Assembly (NCBI GenBank): GCA_002163245.1
Contig: MAAL01000169.1
Coordinates: 1-64,000 of the forward strand
From: Gammaproteobacteria bacterium 42_54_T18
GTDB lineage: Bacteria; Pseudomonadota; Gammaproteobacteria; Pseudomonadales; Ketobacteraceae
Reading direction: 5' to 3'
DNA length: 64,000 nucleotides
Shown here one piece after another: positions 35,718-44,586 of the stretch. The translations under genes were made by a program, and so were the position numbers. Each line of letters opens with the position of its first letter. Position 1 is the stretch's first letter. The notes below the pieces were generated by a model that saw only the letters and a list, made by a program, of their open reading frames with translations, searched no databases and had not been told where the DNA came from.

Positions 35718-36104
35718 TTAATATTGCGCTGAATAGATCTCTTTAAGAATTTGCCTTAGGTCACCTAAATTTAAAGGCTTGAGTAGGCTTCCTACAATGA
35801 CTGCACCTTTTGTTTCTCCTAACTTTTCTGCCACTGATAGGTAGGCTCCTCCGTATCCGCTAATAAGGACGATTGGGGGAGAGACATCCTGTACTGCTAA
35901 CCATTGAAGTAGTTCGTTGCCGTCCATTTCCGGCATGACTATATCCATCACGACTGCGGCTACTGAGCTTGGATCATAGTTTCTCTGAAAACTTCTAGCA
36001 CTTGTTGTAGTTTTACATTCGAAGCCAATGGATTCTCCTGTGACAGCTATAATCTCAGTGATATCCTCTTCATCATCTACTATCCAGAGAAGTGGCTTTG
36101 TCAT
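35718..36104 (-). CDS. Single-domain response regulator (CheY-like receiver)
   Basis: The 128-residue receiver has the acidic pocket in LLWIVDDEEDITEII, the phospho-acceptor Asp in AAVVMDIVMPEMDGNELLQW, Ser in VLISGYGG and the conserved Lys in SLLKPLNL. There is no output domain, so it acts by protein contact or relay. No histidine kinase is adjacent; the hybrid kinase at 44587 has its own receiver and lacks a phosphotransfer domain, so partnership is speculative. Confidence 0.9.
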   Translation of the reverse strand: MTKPLLWIVDDEEDITEIIAVTGESIGFECKTTTSARSFQRNYDPSSVAAVVMDIVMPEMDGNELLQWLAVQDVSPPIVLISGYGGAYLSVAEKLGETKGAVIVGSLLKPLNLGDLRQILKEIYSAQY

Positions 36105-36183
36105 AGGCTTTGTCCTATCTGGTGGATTAAGTAAATGGGGTTATCTCCAGTATAGCAGGGGCGGATATTACTCTCGATAGAAT

Positions 36184-36423
36184 TCAATTTCTAATCTTGT
36201 GATACGAGACAGATGAAGTGGCGCTATCTTTAGGAGCGTCTTCATCACATTTTTTACAATTCAATTCGTGCCCCAACTTCGAATCACGTCCAGCCTTTGA
36301 CTCTACCCATGGGCGACTTACCCAAGGCGGATCGTGCCTCACATGTTGGAAATGACCACATTTAAGCTCTGCTACCCAATGGCCGCTTTCGTCTTTATGA
36401 TAACCTACTATTGACTGATCCAT
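36184..36423 (-). CDS. DUF3565 protein
   Basis: The 79-residue product matches DUF3565: SIVGYHKDESGHWVAELKCG, HFQHVRHDPPWVSRPWV, then GHELNCKKCDEDAP. The Cys in LKCGH with the CKKC pair and His residues suggest a small metal-binding (zinc-ribbon-like) fold. I choose MDQSIVG as the start to match the family; a GTG nine bases upstream is possible. Function unknown. Confidence 0.82.
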   Translation of the reverse strand: MDQSIVGYHKDESGHWVAELKCGHFQHVRHDPPWVSRPWVESKAGRDSKLGHELNCKKCDEDAPKDSATSSVSYHKIRN

Positions 36424-36484
36424 ACCTTTCACAATAATTTAATTCAAAATCAATATTTATTCTGCACAAGATTTTGTGTGACTT

Positions 36485-38770
36485 TTAAAAATTGTACATT
36501 AGCGATAAATCAATTCGACGCTCCTCCCCCGGCCAGCCTTTATCTGCCCACGTGTTTAAATTGGGGGTTGGATAGTTGTATTTTTTATCGAACACATTAG
36601 AAATAGCAAGCATTGTAGACAAAGAGTTAACTCCCACCTCCATATCAAAGGAAACATTTACATCAAGCAATGTGTAAGCATCTCTAGTTTTGCCTATTCG
36701 ACCCCCTTGTTCCAAAAGGTTTGGCTCTCCAACCACGTCACTTGAAATCGCTTCTGGGGCTCCATCCCATTGAGCCTCCATCTCCCCAACATGTCGAATC
36801 ACTCCACCTATTCGCATATTATCCGTCACAGAATAAGATATGTCGAAATATCCTAAAAGCTCAGGAGAATAAGATTGGTCAATATTTGAAAACCCTGGCC
36901 TTCTATCTTGTACATCTTGATACGTTAACGACGCCTCAACCTTAAGGGTACTTGAAGGCAAATAGATACTACCTAACTCCAGGCCTGTCGCATCAACCCT
37001 CCCTGCATTAGTAGTATTAGCAACAAATGACCCGTCATCTTGCTGCTCAATGATCCGTGCAACCAGGTTATCTAATTGGTTATGAAATAAATTGACATTA
37101 AGAGAAAAATTTTCTGCCCAGCTTCCTGTATAAGCAATCTCGTATGTCAATATTTCTTCATTTTCAAGCCCTCCCGTGGCTTCCGATCGAGCGGATGGGC
37201 CTATAATGTTTGTTGCCTCTCCCACTAAAAATTTTAATGAGTGGAGATCGTTTATATGCCAAATCGCTGCCAGCCTACCCGTAAACTTAAACGCGTCATC
37301 ATCGTTACCCTGTGTGCTAGTGGGGCGAGATATAATACCTTCAGGAACGACATCCTCAAGTTCTAGAAATCCATCTGCATACGTTTTTACCAGAACCTGG
37401 TATTTACCCAGTCTTTCAAAGCGCCCACCCGCAACTACCCGAAGGGAGTCACTTATTTTATAGTCGAATTGCGAATAAAAAGAACTGGTTGCTACATGAT
37501 CGTCAGGAACAAATTCTCTCTCATAATTGGTAAATTCATGACTGTTAAAAAGTGCAGCCCAGTTGTAGTCCCAGAATTGGTTATAATACGTCGTATCATG
37601 ATAGGAAAGCCCGAAGGAAGCCGCTAAGTTATCGCTAATGTCATAATTGACATTAATTTCCAGGTATTCATTCGAATCCTTAACAACATCAAAAGACCAT
37701 TGCTTTATATCGTTGACCGCTCCTCGAATCCGCTGTTGATCATCAAATTCATGCACCCCATAGACAATTTGATAATCCATGCCATCCAATACAGTATCGT
37801 TATAAGCAATTGCCCAGTGCTCCGCACCGGTTCGATATGTCGAAGGCACACCTGCCGCCGTTGCTCTTGCCGCATAGTACTCCCTGTTTGTGTTGGCGCC
37901 ATAATAGCTGAAGGTCAATTTACCTGCAGTAACAGAAACATCAACATAATTATTTTCAAATCCTAAACGACCATCCGTATTCAGTGCATCTAGTCCGGGA
38001 AATTGAAAATCACTTGCCTCATACGCATCTAAGTCAGAGACAAAACGATCAAAATTATAACTGGGCCCCTGGCTCTGTTCACGTCGAGCATTAACAGAAA
38101 CATTAAGCTTTAATCCATCTCCAATAACCCCTCCCGCATCAAAGCCAACATATACGGATTGCTCATTGTCTGTTCCATAGCGCACCGAAGCGATGCTATT
38201 AATATCATCAGCCACATCTTTGCGTGTAATAATATTAATTACACCAAAAAACGCGCCACTTCCGTAGATGACAGACATGGGGCCCCGTACCACCTCAACC
38301 CTTTCAACGGCTTCAACAGGTATCGATAGATTGTCTAACGAATATTGATTGTTGAAACTAAACACCGTATCGAGGCCGTTAATTAATATCTTAACCCCTG
38401 TCCCTTCCTGCCCCAAAAAACCACGGACACCAATTGGCTGATCAAAAAAGTGGCCATGCTCAACGATATAGTAGCCGGAAATCCCCTTAATGAGCTGAAC
38501 CATGTTTCGGTAGCCCTTATTTTTAATATCTTGCTTTGATAATACTACGACGGATGCAGGAATATCCCTGACTTTTTGCACCTTCTTCCCTGCGGCGGCT
38601 ATCTCTACATTTAGCAAATCTTCAAGGGTCAATCTTGCTAATAAATCAAACGCTTCATCCTGGGCATAGAGATTTGTCGGTCCTTGCAACAACAACGACA
38701 ACAATCCCGCGATAACCAGAGACATATTACCTGCAAAATAAGCCAGCCTTTTCTCTTTGAGCACCGCCAT
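36485..38770 (-). CDS. TonB-dependent outer membrane receptor
   Basis: The 761-residue protein has a signal peptide (LVIAGLLSLLLQGPTNLYAQ), a TonB-box-containing start of the plug (LTLEDLLNVEIAAAGKKVQK), plug motifs IPASVVVLSKQDIKNKGYRN and VERVEVVRGPMSVIYGSGAF, and a long beta-barrel with FFGVINIITRK, ending in aromatic residue Phe (LSLMYNF) as required for BAM insertion. It uses proton-motive energy via TonB to import a large substrate such as a siderophore, vitamin or sugar; nothing adjacent identifies it. GAGG precedes the ATG. No convincing Fur box is seen in the 174 bases upstream. Confidence 0.92.
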   Translation of the reverse strand: MAVLKEKRLAYFAGNMSLVIAGLLSLLLQGPTNLYAQDEAFDLLARLTLEDLLNVEIAAAGKKVQKVRDIPASVVVLSKQDIKNKGYRNMVQLIKGISGYYIVEHGHFFDQPIGVRGFLGQEGTGVKILINGLDTVFSFNNQYSLDNLSIPVEAVERVEVVRGPMSVIYGSGAFFGVINIITRKDVADDINSIASVRYGTDNEQSVYVGFDAGGVIGDGLKLNVSVNARREQSQGPSYNFDRFVSDLDAYEASDFQFPGLDALNTDGRLGFENNYVDVSVTAGKLTFSYYGANTNREYYAARATAAGVPSTYRTGAEHWAIAYNDTVLDGMDYQIVYGVHEFDDQQRIRGAVNDIKQWSFDVVKDSNEYLEINVNYDISDNLAASFGLSYHDTTYYNQFWDYNWAALFNSHEFTNYEREFVPDDHVATSSFYSQFDYKISDSLRVVAGGRFERLGKYQVLVKTYADGFLELEDVVPEGIISRPTSTQGNDDDAFKFTGRLAAIWHINDLHSLKFLVGEATNIIGPSARSEATGGLENEEILTYEIAYTGSWAENFSLNVNLFHNQLDNLVARIIEQQDDGSFVANTTNAGRVDATGLELGSIYLPSSTLKVEASLTYQDVQDRRPGFSNIDQSYSPELLGYFDISYSVTDNMRIGGVIRHVGEMEAQWDGAPEAISSDVVGEPNLLEQGGRIGKTRDAYTLLDVNVSFDMEVGVNSLSTMLAISNVFDKKYNYPTPNLNTWADKGWPGEERRIDLSLMYNF

Positions 38771-38944
38771 GTTTCGTCAACCTCAAGGCCCGACCTCCGT
38801 CGGTTTAATTACCTACCTCTTAGTATAGTTCTCTAGCGTATGCTTTAAGAAAACCGATAAGATCAAATAGCTATAATCAGTAACCATTTTGGATATTATA
38901 AATGCTACCTGTAGTTTTAACAGTTCCATGCATTACACTGAAAA

Positions 38945-39715
38945 TTAAAATTCCCCATGTCTACCTGATCCGTTTGCAAACGTCGTAGCACCTTTAAGCG
39001 TTTCGCCCTTTTTAATGGGCTCCATTCCCCGCTGAAACTCATTCGTTAGCGCCTCATTAATGGGTTTTCCCCATTGCTCGTAGGCACTCATACGATCACT
39101 TTGCATGCAAAGCTGAGGGAATTTAGAAATCTCCTCTGCTAGCTTTTCTGCAGCTTCTCTAGATTTCCCATGAGGTACTATCCTGTTTGCTAACCCCATA
39201 GATTTTGCTTCAATAGCATCAACCGGGCGGCCTGTTAGCATTAAGTCCATTGCATGGCTCATACCTATTAATCTTGGCAGTCGCACAGTGCCACCATCGA
39301 TAAGTGGTACGCCAAAACGTCGGCAGAATACACCAAATATAGCGGTTTCTTCCATAACACGCATATCACACCACAAAGCAAGCTCCAATCCACCTGCAAC
39401 TGCATGACCAGAAACGGCTGCTATTACCGGTTTCTTAAGTTGCATCCTACTTGGCCCCATAGGGCCATCGCCGGCAGGGTCAAGGCGTAGGTTACGCTGT
39501 TGGTCCTCGCTCGAAACTGCTTTTAAATCGGCACCGGCACAAAACGTGTCTCCAGTCCCACACAATACAGCAACAGAAAAAGAATCGTCGCCTTCAAACT
39601 CCCGAAAAGCATCAGCAAGAGCGGAGGCTGTTGGTCCATCAACAGCATTTTTCACATTGGGTCTATCAATGATTACTGTGAATATGCTATCTCTTTTTTC
39701 GATGACTACAGACAT
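38945..39715 (-). CDS. Enoyl-CoA hydratase/isomerase (crotonase) family protein
   Basis: The 256-residue protein has the crotonase fold signatures: VIIDRPNVKNAVDGPTASAL, the oxyanion-hole segments CGTGDTFCAGADLKAVSSED and KPVIAAVSGHAVAGGLELAL, and ILE-type MGLANRIVP after the MDLMLTGRPVDAIEAKS helix. The usual catalytic Glu at the first site is replaced in the GVFCRRFGVPLIDGGTVRLP region, common in crotonases of uncertain substrate. AGGGATA precedes the ATG. It probably acts in CoA-thioester degradation together with the thioesterases downstream of it in the map. Confidence 0.9.
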   Translation of the reverse strand: MSVVIEKRDSIFTVIIDRPNVKNAVDGPTASALADAFREFEGDDSFSVAVLCGTGDTFCAGADLKAVSSEDQQRNLRLDPAGDGPMGPSRMQLKKPVIAAVSGHAVAGGLELALWCDMRVMEETAIFGVFCRRFGVPLIDGGTVRLPRLIGMSHAMDLMLTGRPVDAIEAKSMGLANRIVPHGKSREAAEKLAEEISKFPQLCMQSDRMSAYEQWGKPINEALTNEFQRGMEPIKKGETLKGATTFANGSGRHGEF

Positions 39716-39834
39716 TCTATATCCCTGTTTTTTTTGCTAAATAATAAACCCAATAATTAGGGCTAAACAAAACAACGTCTATAACATCAGTTAACATAAC
39801 GATATCGTTTTACAACAAATACAGGAATTCTCCA

Positions 39835-40266
39835 TTATGTACTCTCAAGCAGGAAATGCGCCCTTGCCACCGCTGTAGGTTCAGATTGCTTAGTTTGCCA
39901 GGCATACATAGACACATTGGCTGCTCGGCGCCCCTGTCGAGTAATTTCACAAATGGCAAAAGTATCCTTGTGGCGTCCAGCACGTAAATAGTCAATCGAG
40001 AAATCAATGGTTTTAGGCAAACGAGGTGTGTCCAATTTTAATAGCAAATGAATAATGGCTGAGTTTTCTAAAAAGCCCCCCAGCACCCCACCATGAATTG
40101 CTGGCAATGTTGGATTGCCAAGGTTATTGTCATTACTAGGCAATGTAAAAATATACTCATCACCAAATTGCTCACACCCCATACCAATAAATTTTGCATA
40201 AGGAATATGATCCAATACAGGTTTAAATACCTTTGTTCTACGACATTCTTTTACCATGGATAGCAT
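39835..40266 (-). CDS. PaaI-type hotdog thioesterase (second of a pair)
   Basis: The 143-residue hotdog-fold protein shows the PaaI layout: IPYAKFIGMGCEQFGDEYIF, the active helix AIHGGVLGGFLENSAIIHLL and the strand TIDFSIDYLRAGRHKDTFAI. It should hydrolyse acyl-CoA or aryl-CoA thioesters. It starts one base after the stop of the paralogous thioesterase upstream, indicating coupled translation; a second in-frame ATG at 40257 is also possible. The two probably form a heteromer or act on related substrates. Confidence 0.88.
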   Translation of the reverse strand: MLSMVKECRRTKVFKPVLDHIPYAKFIGMGCEQFGDEYIFTLPSNDNNLGNPTLPAIHGGVLGGFLENSAIIHLLLKLDTPRLPKTIDFSIDYLRAGRHKDTFAICEITRQGRRAANVSMYAWQTKQSEPTAVARAHFLLEST

Positions 40267-40267
40267 A

Positions 40268-40726
40268 TTATTTTAACCAACCTTGATCTTTAACTGTTTC
40301 AAGAAACATGAAACTTCCAACTGCATGAGCAACAGGGTTATCAATATCATTCTCGTATAACACTGCTCTAGTAAACGCGATGTTATCGGTATAACGGTAA
40401 CATCGAGCAGTACAGAACAAATCCATACCCTTAGTGGATTTACGCATGTGATCAATTCGCAAATCTAATGTAGGCGCGATACGAATTTGAGGATGTAAAT
40501 GGCTAAACACTGCGAACCCACTTGTCTGATCTGCTAATGTAAAGATTGCACCTCCATGTAGAGCCCCAGTTTCCATGTCTCCAACAAGGTTTAAGGAGTA
40601 TGGTAATTTGAGCGTTATCGACTCATTGGAGGCAGACACGGTTTCGATACCTAATACCTCTGAGTGCTTGATATCAGCCATACCGCGCTGGCAAAAGTCC
40701 GCTAGAGCTTCATTATTCTCTTTCAT
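40268..40726 (-). CDS. PaaI-type hotdog thioesterase (first of a pair)
   Basis: The 152-residue hotdog protein shows SITLKLPYSLNLVGDMETGA, the helix ALHGGAIFTLADQTSGFAVF and the strand APTLDLRIDHMRKSTKGMDL, typical of PaaI/YigI-like thioesterases. AAGGT at the right distance fixes the start at 40726 rather than an ATG 18 bases earlier. It heads a two-gene unit with the thioesterase at 39835. Substrate unknown; CoA thioesters of medium-chain or aromatic acids are typical. Confidence 0.88.
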   Translation of the reverse strand: MKENNEALADFCQRGMADIKHSEVLGIETVSASNESITLKLPYSLNLVGDMETGALHGGAIFTLADQTSGFAVFSHLHPQIRIAPTLDLRIDHMRKSTKGMDLFCTARCYRYTDNIAFTRAVLYENDIDNPVAHAVGSFMFLETVKDQGWLK

Positions 40727-40941
40727 ATCATTACCTTGATTCATGTATGGGCTAATACTAGTCGAATTCTACAAATATAAAACAGACAAACAGTCCTTCC
40801 TGTTTCAGCATGACCGGTCATATTCGGCCAAAAAATGGTTAGATTTGCAAACCCTTTCACTAACAAGTACCATGGTTCCATTGCGTAGTTTTTGATCAGT
40901 ATATTTTCCCTATAAAACAATAATAATGGGCAGGTACAATT

Positions 40942-42201
40942 GTGAAATACATTCTTACATTGCTGTATATCAGTTCTCTTTTGTCTGTTGCTGGTTGTAA
41001 GGTCAAAGACAATACTGATTACGAATACCTTGATTCATGGGCCGTTCAAGCAATCAATTTGCAAAACCGCATTAGTCAGCGTGCTCCTTTTAGGCTCGCA
41101 GAGTTTCCAGCCACCCACAATTCGTTTAATGCTCAAGCTTATTCGAACGGTTTTAGCTACCCCGATCCAAACCATATACCCAGCATGCTAAATCAATTAC
41201 GCATGGGTAAGCGAATGATCAACATGGATTTACATTGGGATATTCACTACAACGCAAAGACACGGCTTATAACAACCGATGTTGTACTTTGTCATGACTC
41301 ATCTGACTTTGGGTTTTGCAGTATGTGGGATCGAACATTTAGAGAAGGTTTGGTTGAAGTCCGAGAATGGCTTGAGGAAAACGATGAGGTAGTCATTCTA
41401 AAGCTTCAAGACGAGCTTGATGGTCACTACCAAGAAGCCTACGACAGTATCAACATTGAAATGGGAGATTTGGTTTATAAGCCCTCTTCTCCTTGTGCTA
41501 CGTTTGATATGGAAATATCAAAAGCAAAGATCTTAGCAACCGGTAAGAAAATCATCATTACTGGCGCCAAACCTTCAACTTGTAATGAATCTTGGGGAGA
41601 ATTTGTATACTGGGATGAAGGTATGTTCGGGAGTGTTAACCACGAAAGCTTCACACCCTACCCTATCTGCAACAATGCCGTTGATGACATACAACAGAAA
41701 ATTTTTGGTGCGACAAACGATGGAACCCAAGTCGCACAAATTATACTTCAATCGGATGAGATGACGATTGAACAAGTTGCCGCCCTAACTAAATGCGGAC
41801 TAACAGCCATTTCTTACGAACCGTTGCGCTGGTGGGATGATCGCCTAGTTGCTCAGATATGGAGCTGGGATACGGATAAACCCAGCATCAACAACACCAC
41901 AAGTAACTGTGCCGCTCAACAAGCTAGTGGCAGATTTTCTGACGCATTATGCAATGCTACTTATTCATTCGCCTGCCAACATCCACAAAACAGGGATTGG
42001 AGAATAACAAATACTATAAGCATTTGGAGTAATGGCGAGCTAGCATGTGAAGGAGAATTTGGAGAGGAAGGTTACACATTTTCAACGCCCGTAAATGGAT
42101 ATGAAAATGCGCAACTTAATGATGTCAAAGAATCATTGGGAATTTCGAACGTGTGGATGAACTATACTGATTCTTTGATTGAAGGTGATTGGGTTTATTA
42201 G
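40942..42201 (+). CDS. Lipoprotein with PI-PLC-like phosphodiesterase domain and lectin-like C-terminus
   Basis: The 419-residue product has a lipoprotein signal (LLYISSLLSVAGC, Cys19). Residues about 50-290 resemble the PI-PLC X domain: FRLAEFPATHNSFNAQAYSN with the first catalytic His, MINMDLHWDIHYN, VVLCHDSSDFGFCSMWDR with the second His, and REWLEENDEVVILKLQDEL. The last 100 residues (FACQHPQNRDWRIT, IWSNGELACEGEFGEEG, FSTPVNGYENAQL) look like a small carbohydrate-binding lectin-type domain with paired Cys. It is predicted to cleave phosphoinositides or a related phosphodiester outside the cell membrane. It is monocistronic. Confidence 0.82.
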   Translation: MKYILTLLYISSLLSVAGCKVKDNTDYEYLDSWAVQAINLQNRISQRAPFRLAEFPATHNSFNAQAYSNGFSYPDPNHIPSMLNQLRMGKRMINMDLHWDIHYNAKTRLITTDVVLCHDSSDFGFCSMWDRTFREGLVEVREWLEENDEVVILKLQDELDGHYQEAYDSINIEMGDLVYKPSSPCATFDMEISKAKILATGKKIIITGAKPSTCNESWGEFVYWDEGMFGSVNHESFTPYPICNNAVDDIQQKIFGATNDGTQVAQIILQSDEMTIEQVAALTKCGLTAISYEPLRWWDDRLVAQIWSWDTDKPSINNTTSNCAAQQASGRFSDALCNATYSFACQHPQNRDWRITNTISIWSNGELACEGEFGEEGYTFSTPVNGYENAQLNDVKESLGISNVWMNYTDSLIEGDWVY

Positions 42202-42211
42202 CACAAACCCT

Positions 42212-42907
42212 CTATTTCTGTAATGCCCGCGCCAGGGCTGAAACAGCAAGAGGGTTATACACCAATCCACAGTGGCTACTTTTAACCTCTATGTTTTCAG
42301 TAAGTTCTGACTCTTCTTCCAATGAGCACTGCCAAGCAACCACGCCATCGGTCTTGCTGTATATTGACGTTGATAATACGCCAGGCGGTTCTTTACGTTG
42401 ATTAAATGCTGCTAAGTCTTCATCCGTAAATTCTGTTCCAGAAATACGGTGAAATAAGTCATGTAATATATTTGCGTCATGTTCGCCAGTAAAGGGGGTT
42501 CCCAATGTGACCACTGAATGGACGTACTCAGGATACATCCTACCAAGTTCACGCGCAAAGACCCCTCCGAGGCTCCATCCAACAACCGAAACTTTCTGAC
42601 CACAAACATCTAGAAGTCGCTTAAGTTCAGAACGCAAATGAGCCCGATTCTTCGAAGTCGACCCCATGTTTCGCCCCATCTTCCAAGGGACAGATCGATA
42701 CCCCAGACGTTTCAATGATCGCCTTAACATTTGCGTTTCAAAGTCTCCTGCACCGAAGCCTGGTATCACTAGTACGGGGCGCCCATTACCCTTCGGTAAG
42801 TTTTTCTCATAAAAACGGTATGACAGTAATTGAGCTCCAATCTCGAAAGGTACACGCGCCTCCATTAGCGTATATAGAGCCCTAGGCTTATGTATATTAG
42901 CGCCCAT
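42212..42907 (-). CDS. Alpha/beta hydrolase
   Basis: The 231-residue protein shows an alpha/beta-hydrolase fold: VLVIPGFGAGDFETQMLRRS, the nucleophile elbow VSVVGWSLGGVFARELGR, LGTPFTGEHDAN, the Asp in YSKTDGVVAWQCSL and the His in SSHCGLVYNPLAV. It resembles lipases/esterases with a GxSxG motif and no secretion signal. GGAGG 5 bases before ATG 42907 fixes the start. It is divergent from the second monooxygenase (43072), whose ester products it could hydrolyse (inference). Confidence 0.88.
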   Translation of the reverse strand: MGANIHKPRALYTLMEARVPFEIGAQLLSYRFYEKNLPKGNGRPVLVIPGFGAGDFETQMLRRSLKRLGYRSVPWKMGRNMGSTSKNRAHLRSELKRLLDVCGQKVSVVGWSLGGVFARELGRMYPEYVHSVVTLGTPFTGEHDANILHDLFHRISGTEFTDEDLAAFNQRKEPPGVLSTSIYSKTDGVVAWQCSLEEESELTENIEVKSSHCGLVYNPLAVSALARALQK

Positions 42908-43071
42908 TGGTGCCTCCAATAGTGTTTAGTTCACCACGAATAATAAATTACATGGATATTCGGCCGGAATTATCAATTAACTGTCTATTGATTACATGTC
43001 ATTTATTTCCTAAACCGTTTATATTCTACAAAGTAGATACCTTTAACTTAGCACAGATCAAGGGACCAGAA

Positions 43072-44550
43072 ATGCCAAATAGCAAAGGTCAAACCCGACA
43101 CAAACACAACGTCATCATCATTGGTACAGGTTTTGGCGGGCTGGGTATGGGTATCAAATTAAAAGAATCGGGAATAAATAATTTCCTCATTTTGGAAAAA
43201 GCAAACGATGTGGGTGGTTGCTGGCGTGAAAACAGTTACCCGGGGGCAGCATGTGACGTACCTTCGCATCTCTATTCATTTTCATTTGAAAAGAATGCGA
43301 ACTGGTCAAGAAAATACGCCCCACAATCAGAAATCCACGCCTATCTAAAACATTGCGCTCAAAAATATGCTCTCATGCAACACATTCAATTTTCAACTGA
43401 ACTTGCATCAGCTATCTTTAATGAAAAAGAAGTTTGCTGGGAACTTGAGACAACTCAAGGACAGCACTACACAACCAAGAGCCTTATTACTGCTTGCGGT
43501 CAGTTAAGTCAGCCCGCATATCCAAAAATAAAAGGTATCGAAAAATTTAAAGGCAAAAAAATGCACTCTGCACTTTGGGACGATGAATATTCGTTCGAGG
43601 GTAAGCACATTGCTGTTATTGGTACTGGGGCAAGCGCCATACAATTCATCCCTCCGCTAGCGAAACAAGCCGAGCACTTAACCGTATTCCAACGAAGTGC
43701 AGCCTACGTTATCCCAAAGGATGACCGACCATACATAATGCTGGAGAAACGACTATTTAAGAGATTACCAAAAACCCAAGAACTTAGTCGCCAGCAAATA
43801 TACCTTAAGCTTGAGTCCAATGTGTTAGGTTTTTCGTGGTTAAAACCACTAATGAAAAAAGCTGAACTTCAATTTAAAAAACAACTCAACAAAAGCATCA
43901 AAGACAAGGCGCTGCGTGATAAATTAAGCCCCGACTATCCTATTGGCTGTAAAAGAATCCTCCTATCAAATGACTATTTCCCTTCATTTGCACGCTCTAA
44001 CGTTAGTCTGATCACAGAAAACATAGAAGAAGTCACCACAGACAGCATCGTTCTGAAAGATGGATCATCCCATCAGGTTGACACCATCGTGTACGGTACA
44101 GGTTTTCGTGCAACTGAATTCTTGTCGCCATTAAAGATTCTTGGAGAGAATGGGGCCGACTTAAATCAATCATGGAAGAACGGTGCAGAGGCTTATTTAG
44201 GCATCAATGTTTCAGGTTTCCCAAACTTCCACATGCTCTATGGCCCAAACACTAACCTCGGGCACAATTCCATCGTCTATATGTTAGAAAGCCAAATCAA
44301 TTACATTTTACAAACACTAGAGCTTATGGATAAAAAAAGAATAAAATCCCTTAACGTCAAAGAACACATACAAGACAACTTCAATCGCAGGCTGCAAGAG
44401 AAACTTAAAAAGACTGTATGGGATCAAAATTGTGATAGTTGGTACAAAACTGAGTCAGGAAAAAACACCAACAACTGGCCGGGATTTACGTTCATCTATC
44501 GACTTTTGACAAGCCGAGTGGATATCAGTCAGTACGACGTAAAAATGTGA
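43072..44550 (+). CDS. Flavin-containing Baeyer-Villiger-type monooxygenase (second copy)
   Basis: The 492-residue protein has FAD motif IIIGTGFGGLGMGIKLKESG, NSYPGAACDVPSHLYSFSFE, the BVMO fingerprint FKGKKMHSALWD, and NADPH motif VIGTGASAIQFIPPLAKQAE. It shares the phrases of the enzyme at 21711 throughout (PIGCKRILLSNDYF, SGFPNFHMLYGPNTNLGHNS) and is a diverged paralogue. AAGGGA places the start at 43072; the frame is open 165 bases further upstream but without a binding site. A divergent esterase-like hydrolase suggests a ketone to ester to acid plus alcohol sequence. Confidence 0.92.
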   Translation: MPNSKGQTRHKHNVIIIGTGFGGLGMGIKLKESGINNFLILEKANDVGGCWRENSYPGAACDVPSHLYSFSFEKNANWSRKYAPQSEIHAYLKHCAQKYALMQHIQFSTELASAIFNEKEVCWELETTQGQHYTTKSLITACGQLSQPAYPKIKGIEKFKGKKMHSALWDDEYSFEGKHIAVIGTGASAIQFIPPLAKQAEHLTVFQRSAAYVIPKDDRPYIMLEKRLFKRLPKTQELSRQQIYLKLESNVLGFSWLKPLMKKAELQFKKQLNKSIKDKALRDKLSPDYPIGCKRILLSNDYFPSFARSNVSLITENIEEVTTDSIVLKDGSSHQVDTIVYGTGFRATEFLSPLKILGENGADLNQSWKNGAEAYLGINVSGFPNFHMLYGPNTNLGHNSIVYMLESQINYILQTLELMDKKRIKSLNVKEHIQDNFNRRLQEKLKKTVWDQNCDSWYKTESGKNTNNWPGFTFIYRLLTSRVDISQYDVKM

Positions 44551-44586
44551 CGCTATAAAACATTGACTTTGTTTATTGCTCACGGT

